Assembly (NCBI GenBank): GCA_033977485.1
Contig: CM066998.1
Span: 29,203,501-29,267,500 of the forward strand
Origin: Hydrangea macrophylla
Taxonomy: Eukaryota; Streptophyta; Magnoliopsida; Cornales; Hydrangeaceae
Direction: 5' to 3'
DNA length: 64,000 nt
Positions 57,392 to 64,000 of this stretch are shown one piece after another; within the stretch, counting starts at the first letter, position 1, and every line of letters begins with the position of its first letter. Position numbers and translations under genes: made by a program. The notes beneath the pieces are model-generated. The model saw only the letters and a list, made by a program, of their open reading frames with translations, had not been told where the DNA came from and did no database searches.

Positions 57392-60300
57392 TGTAGACAC
57401 CCAATTTTGACCACACTGATAGGATTTAGGGTGGACAACGTCTTGGAGGATTCGATGATGAAAAGTACCCCGTGGAAGGTACTGGATTCCACACAATCAG
57501 AAGATCGGACTTCGGAAAGTGACTTCAAGCTCAGAAAAGCCCTTTTCCATGGATAAATCCCGGTTTTGTCAAAATCATCTCTCAAAATTCATATTCTCTC
57601 AGGGTTATATGAACATTAAGTGTTCTAAACGCAGTATTCTAGGTATCCAGAGATTCAATTTTAAAGAAAAGTTCGAAATCGACGCACATTTGAAAGCAAT
57701 TTTGGAAAAGACGTCATTTGATTTCAAAAAGACGACGAAAGTTCCGGAGGACTTCCGGACTTCAATTGGACTTCAATTCTCATTATAAAACCTCTGGAAA
57801 TATTTTTATATTGAAATTCAACCTGACAGCTTTCCAACGGTACGTAAACGGACGATTTCGGACACCAAAAAGCATTTTTACAAAAATCTGGAAAAGCAGT
57901 GCACGTGATTTTTGAAACAGAGCTTGTGGGTGACCAGAGGGACCCAAATAGTAAATGGCGGTTTTGGGTATGGGGGTGGCGGGTCCCACCATAACCGCCA
58001 CTTCCATTTGTGTCCTCCACGGAGCTTTTTGAGTTCCAGACCCTTCTAGAAGCTTCCCACTGCGAGGAAATTGCCTGGAAATTGCGTTTAGGCTCCGAAA
58101 TGGCCATTTTAACCCTCTTTTAAGCTCTAAAAATCCTGTTTTAACCCTGAAACTTAAGAGCTAAGTCTTCAAAACTCTATATAAGATCTCATACATCTCA
58201 TATGAGATCACATCTTAACACACTAGACACTTGGAAGAGATACACTTGAATATACTTAGAGATACAAACACACATAGAAGCACATACAAGAGAGATAAGT
58301 ATACTTTGAATATACTTTCAATTTAGGTGAATTCTAGAGAGAGAAAATTATGAATTGAATTTAGATTAACTTAGGCTAATTAGACCACAATTTGAACATC
58401 AATTGCCTCCCTCAACTTCCATGGATGAGTGCTTGAAGAACACTTGAATAACACTTGAAGAAGAAGATCTTCAAATCAATTTTGGTCTTGTAATTGAGAA
58501 TCCTCCAAGAGGTAAACACTATAGTTCATCTCTAATTCCTACTTTGTATATATAGATCTATAAGATTTGGATCTAACTTAGTTCTATTTCTACTTATTAG
58601 AACACTCATCTTCTTCCTCTCATGTTCTTCACACACTCACATAGTTAGATCCAAATCTCTTTGATTTTTATTGATAATTTACAATTAGAGATTGTTTTTC
58701 ACTTTGATTTTCAATTTTGGTTTCATTCTTCAATTTTAGTTTAGATTCATGTATACATGATTATATGTATATACATATATCTATTTTGAATTCCATGATG
58801 GTTTGGAAATATGATCTATGAGAAGGATGATTTCTATGTTCATACCTATCTCTTGATTATTCCTATTACCTAGAATTCCTATTGAATTTCATCTCCAACA
58901 TGATATTTATAAGTCCCTTTGATCCTTGATCTAAAAGTTCTTCATAGAACTTGAGGGCTAAATTGATTGGGAATCATGATAATTAAGTTGATCTATGAGT
59001 TTGATCTCTCTAATAAGCTTCAACTATCACTAAAATGTTTTCCTCACACTTTAAAATGACCTAGATAAAAATTCAGCAAAGCAGATTGGTTTTGTCCATT
59101 AGATTTGGTCCATCAAAACCCATAGTTTGATGGATTTCAAATTTTCTGGGTAAACTTTGATGAATTAGCTTTCATCCGGTCCGTTTTGAGAGCTTTTAGG
59201 ATTCATATACTATTTTTAGAAATTGTTGAGAAATCGGTTGACAGATTTGAACATCGTCTCTTTGTGCTTGAATTTCAGAAAATCTATAATAGTTATCGAC
59301 GTTCCGCTTTTTGGGGATGATTCCTAACTCATATATCTATATGCCGATGTAAAATCGTGAGCATACGATCGAGTTAGGATCGTTTTCTAAGCGTTTAAAG
59401 TTGATACAACTATTCTGGAATTTTCTAAGTTTAATTACAAATATGATTATGTATACAAAATGGTCATACCTTGATCACTCAACAACAATTGATGAATAAA
59501 ACTTGGTTTAGAAATCACCTAGGATAAATGGATGAGAGATCAAAAGCTTAAATCAACTTGGTTAACATGATTCATGAACTTCTATTATACTTCTATTATG
59601 TTTTGCATTCATTTGTCAAATGATACCAAATTTCCAGAATAACAGAGTCTGTTTAAAACACTTTTTCAGAAACCTTGTGATTACAGAATGTCCATGGGTT
59701 TATTTTTATCATATACTACAATGAAATAGCTTTCTTTTGACACCAAATAGAGCTTCATATGATTTTTGTAGATTTAATTATGATTTTTACAAGAACAATG
59801 GACAGTCCTGATCCACTGTTCCCAAAACATTTATTTCTCAAACAATAAAATTGATATTGAGGTCCCACTTTTTGGAGAAGTTCCCTAAGACATGTATCTA
59901 ACTTTCTGTAAAAGGGTTTTTATCCAGCTCATGTTTAAGACCACTTTTGATAGGATTCATTAGAGGTTGCTGAATCTGGAAATTTGATTGATGACATGTT
60001 TTCTTTGTTTATCATGCATATCATTTGTTTGCTTGTATTTTTGCAATGCTTGGGTATTCTTTGGTGTATTAGTGCAGAGAATTAAGTGCCTCGGACCCGG
60101 ACTTCGATTTGTGGTTTGCCTCGTCTACATGTGGCTTAGTGCCCATGTATCGTGTACTATCTCTATCCTTTCTCTTAGAATTTTTCTAGGTTTACAACTT
60201 TGATTTCAACGACACAATTCCTTTAGGATAGTCTCCGTTTATATGATTATTTGTTAGAGACATCTTATCTAGGATTGTTGCATGATTGCATTGCACGTTT

Positions 60301-60879
60301 CCATTCTTTTTGCTTTCGCAACTCCGCTTGAGTCAACCAATGTAAGTCTTCTCGTTCCCTTTGCATATCATGACATGTTTACTTTATTTGCATCGGTCCC
60401 GGGCGGGACTAGCCACTGTGAGTATACTTCTCCCTTGTATTGCATGAGCATCCGCTTTCTACTTGATTTAGTCTCTTGAAATGATTTTCATTAGATGTTT
60501 CTTTTTGCCATGTATATATCTATCTAGTATGTTTGAGGAAACAACATCTATTATGAATTAATAACAAGGATATTTGAATCAAGGCCTACCATTCGGTAGG
60601 GCGAGGAGGGGGTGCTTTAGTCCTGCTTGGGCTCCTTCCCCTCTCGTACCAAGACCCCCGAACCTTGTTTCTGGTAATGAAGGGCGAGTAACCTTATTCA
60701 ATTTTGGGCGAGTCAAACTTGGGTTTCCTAATTCCCGATAAAAATTAGGTGGCGACTCTTTGTCTCTAGGATCGGGTGAGGAAGTCCTAGTTTTCCCTGA
60801 AGTGTGCTCCTTGGGATCCGTCCCGGGACACTATCGAGGGAGAGCGTCAGGATCCGCTCCTCATTCGCAGTGGTCCACA
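57392..60879 (+). repeat. Element H 3' LTR
   Basis: 3,488 bp, same length and ends as the 5' copy. Differences noticed include those equivalent to 40920, 41558, 41743, 41886, 42089, 42408, 42600, 43229, 44111 and 44127. The hairpin copy is at 60585-60600 and TATA at 58177-58185. Confidence 0.96.
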
Positions 60880-61495
60880 CTAAGCAACAAGAAATAATAG
60901 TGTAACACGAATGAAGTCTAGATTCTAATCACAACGTAACATAAAGTCAACAGAAGTTACTAACTATTACACATCAGAGTCTTGAATCAAATATAAGATA
61001 GCGGAAGTACAAATGTCGAGGCAACATATGCCTGACTACAAAAAGGGTTCTAAAACGGTAAAGACAATTAGCTACAATTCTAGTCTAGTCTTCAGTTGGC
61101 GTAGAGGTAGTCCTCGGCGTAGTAGTCTTCTTCGGTCTGACCTCCGTCGGGGAAATCCTCCACAAGAACTCCATCACCGGCATAGTAGTCTTCTCCTGCA
61201 GGCCCTTCACCTGTATAGTCATAACCAGGATGCGCTGGAACGTAGAAATGTCCAGCGGCATAAATGCCGTCAGCTTAATGAAAGCCAAGTGAGTTAAATA
61301 CTAACAGGGTATCGACTATTGATATTATCACAAGTTATAAATAGTAACCAAATTAGAATTCAGTTAGGGTAACTCCTTTAATCAAACCAATGATTCGATT
61401 ACTAACGTCTTATTCATTTTAAGATCGACAACGCGTCCTGATAGGGAAACAGACTCGACAGTAGTTCAACTCTATAACACACCATTACTCATCCA

Positions 61496-61808
61496 CCGCT
61501 TTTAAGAACATATGCACAGTTCACCGTATGTCATGGATACCACGTTAGTCCATCCCCCGCTTTTAAGAACATATGCACAGTTCATCGCATGTCAGGGATA
61601 TAACGCTTTAAACAACAGTACATCATTCTATGCCACGACTTAGTGACGTCTACCAGTGATCACGGTCCACCGCATGTCATAGACACCTTCGTCTGTCTAC
61701 CGCTTTTAAGAACATATGATTAGATCATCTGGCTATCTTATGGCAAATGGTCCGATTCACCGCAAGTCATAGACACCTTCGTCTGTCTACCGCTTTTAAG
61801 AACATATG
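61496..61808. repeat. Four-copy CCGCTTTTAAGAACATATG repeat in G2
   Basis: Copies start at 61496, 61557, 61700 and 61790, alternating with CACCG(C/T)ATGTCA or CACCGCAAGTCA blocks. It occupies the part of G2 roughly equivalent to the hairpin array of G1. Confidence 0.85.
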
Positions 61809-62122
61809 ATCGACCAAAGCCCGCCCACGCAAATTTCCCGAATCTTAGCAAACCTACTTAAGTTCAACTCTATCACCGATACATGACAATCCCAATGTGG
61901 CCCGACTACTCTGAATGAAATGAACGTTAACTCCAAAGGATTCACGACTATTCCGTTATCTAACATTATAAACATTATCCGTTAGTCTTGTTGTTACTAT
62001 GACCCTACGCTGCATTAACTCGTTATCATGTCTGTATTACAATAATAAACATGCTGGGAAATACTGAACAGTAAATAAACAACTAAACAGTTATTATAAG
62101 AAAAATAGTATTCTGAAGCTTC

Positions 62123-62332
62123 CAATCGATTGGTATAAAGGTTCAATTGATTGGTATAAAAGTAGCATCAGTCGATTGGAAAAAGATTCAATCGATTGGC
62201 ATAGAAGTAGTGTTAATCGATTGATAAAAGATTCAATCGATTGGATCACAATCCATGCCAATCGATTGCACAAAATGTCAATCGATTGGGACCTGAAAGA
62301 TGTCAATCGATTGGTAAGAGTACCAATCGATT
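62123..62332. repeat. CAATCGATTG array in G2 (distal)
   Basis: About ten CAATCGATTG or near copies at 15-25 bp spacing; it corresponds in position to the CGATCGATCG array of G1. Confidence 0.88.
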
Positions 62333-62736
62333 GATACTTCGTCTTCTTCACAGAGAAGACTGTCCAGCAACATATCAACGGGAATACATGGTTTCTTCTC
62401 CATTCCTCCATTCAAACACGTTCTAATATCAATACATGGTTACCAAGTGAGTTTAGAACTCACCTTAGGCGTTAAGGGCGTGTTTGGTTGTGTGTAATGA
62501 AGCTTGGAGCTTCAATGGTGGTCTTCCTTTCTCTCTATCTTGCTTCTCTGTCTTCTTCTTCTTCTTCTCCCTTCTTTTCTTCTTGCTGACCTTCTTCTTC
62601 TCTCAATCCATCACTGTGTGTGTGAGTGTATGAATAGGTGTATATATATATGAGTGTTTATATATATAAACACACACAAACACTCCCTCTCACTCCCTCT
62701 GATTTCTTAGAACCCCAAAAACGCAGGAATGAGTTG

Positions 62737-62918
62737 ATATATATAGAGAGAAAGTGTTCACGTGGCCTCTCCCCAGTGTGAGCAAAAGAATCTGCCCAGC
62801 TGCCTCCAATCGATTGGCATAAGTGTCAATCGATTGATACAATCAATCGATTGGTATAAAGTTCAATCGATTGGTATCCAAAATAAGGCAATCGATTGGA
62901 AAACTTGTCAATCGATTG
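62737..62918 (-). promoter_or_regulatory. Candidate G2 promoter: CAATCGATTG array plus TATA box
   Basis: Six palindromes from 62807 to 62918 lie upstream, in minus orientation, of CTATATATAT (62746-62737). This matches the layout in G1. Confidence 0.5.
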
Positions 62919-63025
62919 GTATCCAAATTATACCAAGGTAAGGCCAAGCTCAAACAAGTATTAAAAGAAGCATACAAGGTCTTATTCACATAATATATTA
63001 CAAAAATATAGGGTATTACATTAGA

Positions 63026-63109
63026 CCACACATATACTCACACATGCTACATATCACTACAAGGCATTTAAAATGCAAAAACAAACCAAAAAAAAAAAGT
63101 GGGCCCCAC
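63026..63109. other. Short flank between G2 and LTR I, no gene seen
   Basis: A-rich sequence; GTGGGCCCCAC stands immediately before LTR I. It is not a primer site, and CCCAC (63105-63109) could be half of a target duplication. Confidence 0.4.
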
Positions 63110-64000
63110 TGCGGATACCGGGATTCCACCGCTTCGTTATGTTTTTGAAACTTGTTTGATTTTTGAATCAAGGAAAGAGAAAAGGTCTGTTGAAAATAGA
63201 TACAGAGTCGCCACTTGGTCTTTAAGGAACCAAGAAACCTAATTTGACTCACCCAAACAGACCGGCCCTTCATAACCAAAGAACTTGGCTCGGGGTTTTG
63301 GTACGAGAGAGGAAGGAGCCTTTGTCACGACTAAAACACCCTTAACTCGCCCCGTCTCTCGACGGGCCTCAATTAGCATCCAAATAATCATCTTATACTA
63401 TGTATGGTTCGGCAATTAATACTATGATAGTATATTACATCACATAAGAATCTTGAAATTGAAAATCAAAAGATAAGATATCATTCATAAGATTTAAGTC
63501 AAATATCATACAATATAAAGTGAAAATCACACAAATAAACCTAGGAAAAATCGTCTAATCATGTATCAAATAATCAAGACTTCCTAATCTAAAGGGGGCA
63601 TGAATTGTTCTTGAAACAAATAAACAAAGAAATCAAAATATACTTAGCAAGCTAGTATGATGCATGTTAATCTTTGAAAAAAGAAGACCTCTCAATCCCT
63701 GGGACGGATGAGAAAGGATGATTAGATCGAGGGGAAGCATGAACGTGTGATCAAGGTCATTCCTTATAATCTTCTTAGATTAGGAGCCATGAAGGCCCCA
63801 AATCTTGCATGGATGCAATGTATGTATCTAGAATGTGCCAAGGTTGTGGTGTGCTTTGTGTTCATGGATTCCTAGAATGACTTAGAAGTCTATAATGTGT
63901 ATGAATGAATGAATGAAATCATCATGAAATATGTACAAATGTAGTATAAACTACTTCCTAAGATATGAAGTAATTTGGAAGGCACATAAGCATCAAATCA
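63110..64000 (-). mobile_element. LTR I: Tat-type LTR, minus strand, continues off window
   Basis: On the minus strand it ends ...GTATCCGCA at 63110 and carries the shared U5 blocks in the same order as A and H: GGGTGTTTTAGTC, GGCTCCTTCCTCTCTCGTACC, and GTGGCGACTC near 63208. Because the flank at its U5 end is not a primer site, this is either the 3' LTR of a minus-strand element lying to the right or a solo LTR. No gene is supported in it. Confidence 0.75.
63351..63366 (-). promoter_or_regulatory. Conserved LTR stem-loop (LTR I copy)
   Basis: On the element strand CCCGTC-GAGA-GACGGG: perfect 6-bp stem and a GNRA-type loop, followed by GGGTGTTTTAGTC. Confidence 0.6.

Larger units (their letters stand above)
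40729..60879 (+). mobile_element. Element H: complete 20.2-kb Tat-lineage LTR retrotransposon with antisense gene
   Basis: Both LTRs are exactly 3,488 bp with TG...CA ends and differ at about ten positions by eye, so insertion was recent. Between them lie a tRNA-Arg type primer site, a 1.3-kb leader, one unbroken gag-pol frame (45572-50593), a 3' region with an antisense multi-exon gene (53528-51429), four minisatellite families, and a polypurine tract against the 3' LTR. A second RNase H marks the Tat lineage. Unlike element A it has no protease or G-patch. It interrupts solo LTR G2. Confidence 0.96.
40724..60884. repeat. Target site duplication CTAAG around element H
   Basis: CTAAG at 40724-40728 and 60880-60884 flank the TG...CA ends exactly. 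Confidence 0.96.
40623..63020 (-). mobile_element. Solo LTR G2, split by element H
   Basis: Starts TGTCACGCCCCGGAACGG (40623) and ends GGGTATTACA (63020), the same ends as G1. After removal of H it is 106 + 2,136 = 2,242 bp. The visible parts hold four copies of a CCGCTTTTAAGAACATATG unit (61496-61808), CAATCGATTG arrays (62123-62332 and 62807-62918), CT and TA microsatellites (62560-62680) and a minus-strand TATA candidate CTATATATAT at 62746-62737. The minus orientation is inferred as for G1. No gene is supported in 60885-63020. Confidence 0.9.
40618..63025. repeat. Target site duplication TTAGA around solo LTR G2
   Basis: TTAGA at 40618-40622 and 63021-63025, directly at the ends of G2. 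Confidence 0.93.

Overview
The window is a piece of plant nuclear heterochromatin made almost wholly of LTR retrotransposons nested inside one another. I see no ordinary host gene, rRNA, tRNA gene or CRISPR array. The element types point to a seed plant: Ty3/gypsy Tat lineage with a second (archaeal-type) RNase H, Athila-type elements with a tRNA-Asp primer site, and a chromovirus-like gypsy. The species cannot be read from the sequence.

Layout. (A) 1-12823, minus strand: Tat-lineage element with its 3' end beyond position 1, gag-pol broken by six stop codons, a tRNA-Arg-like primer site at 7372-7422, and a 5' LTR at 7426-12823 that holds a solo LTR (G1, 8825-11284, duplication GATTT). A sits in the gag of (B) 12824-17641, a second minus-strand copy of the same family that lost its primer site. 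B sits in (C) 17642-36468, a decayed plus-strand Athila-type element whose 3' LTR is split by (D) 28562-35704. D is a young, complete, non-autonomous element with identical-length 1,628-bp LTRs, duplication CCTAT and one intact 563-codon frame of unknown family. C abuts (F) 36469 to about 40400, a decayed plus-strand gypsy gag-pol. Then comes solo LTR G2 (40623-63020, duplication TTAGA), split by (H) 40729-60879: a complete young 20,151-bp Tat-lineage element with 3,488-bp LTRs and duplication CTAAG. Finally (I), 63110 to the window end, is a minus-strand Tat-type LTR.

H is the most informative element. It has an unbroken 1,673-codon gag-RT-RNase H-aRNase H-integrase frame, but the protease and G-patch segment present in A is absent. 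Between pol and the 3' LTR it carries about 6.2 kb of extra sequence: an antisense six-exon gene for a plant-mobile-domain-like protein with its own TATA candidate, then four successive minisatellite families. D and C share LTR ends, LTR size, 3' leader motifs and polypurine tract, so D looks like a non-autonomous partner of the C family.

Relative order from nesting: F, then C, then B, A and G1 on the left branch and D on the right branch; G2, then H. D and H show only about 0.25-0.3 percent LTR divergence by eye, whereas C and F are full of stops and A has six. LTRs are unusually rich in palindromes: CGATCGATCG and CAATCGATTG arrays near TATA boxes, a constant-loop hairpin array in G1, GC-rich hairpins in A and B, and a 16-nt hairpin with paired changes in the LTRs of A, B, H and I.
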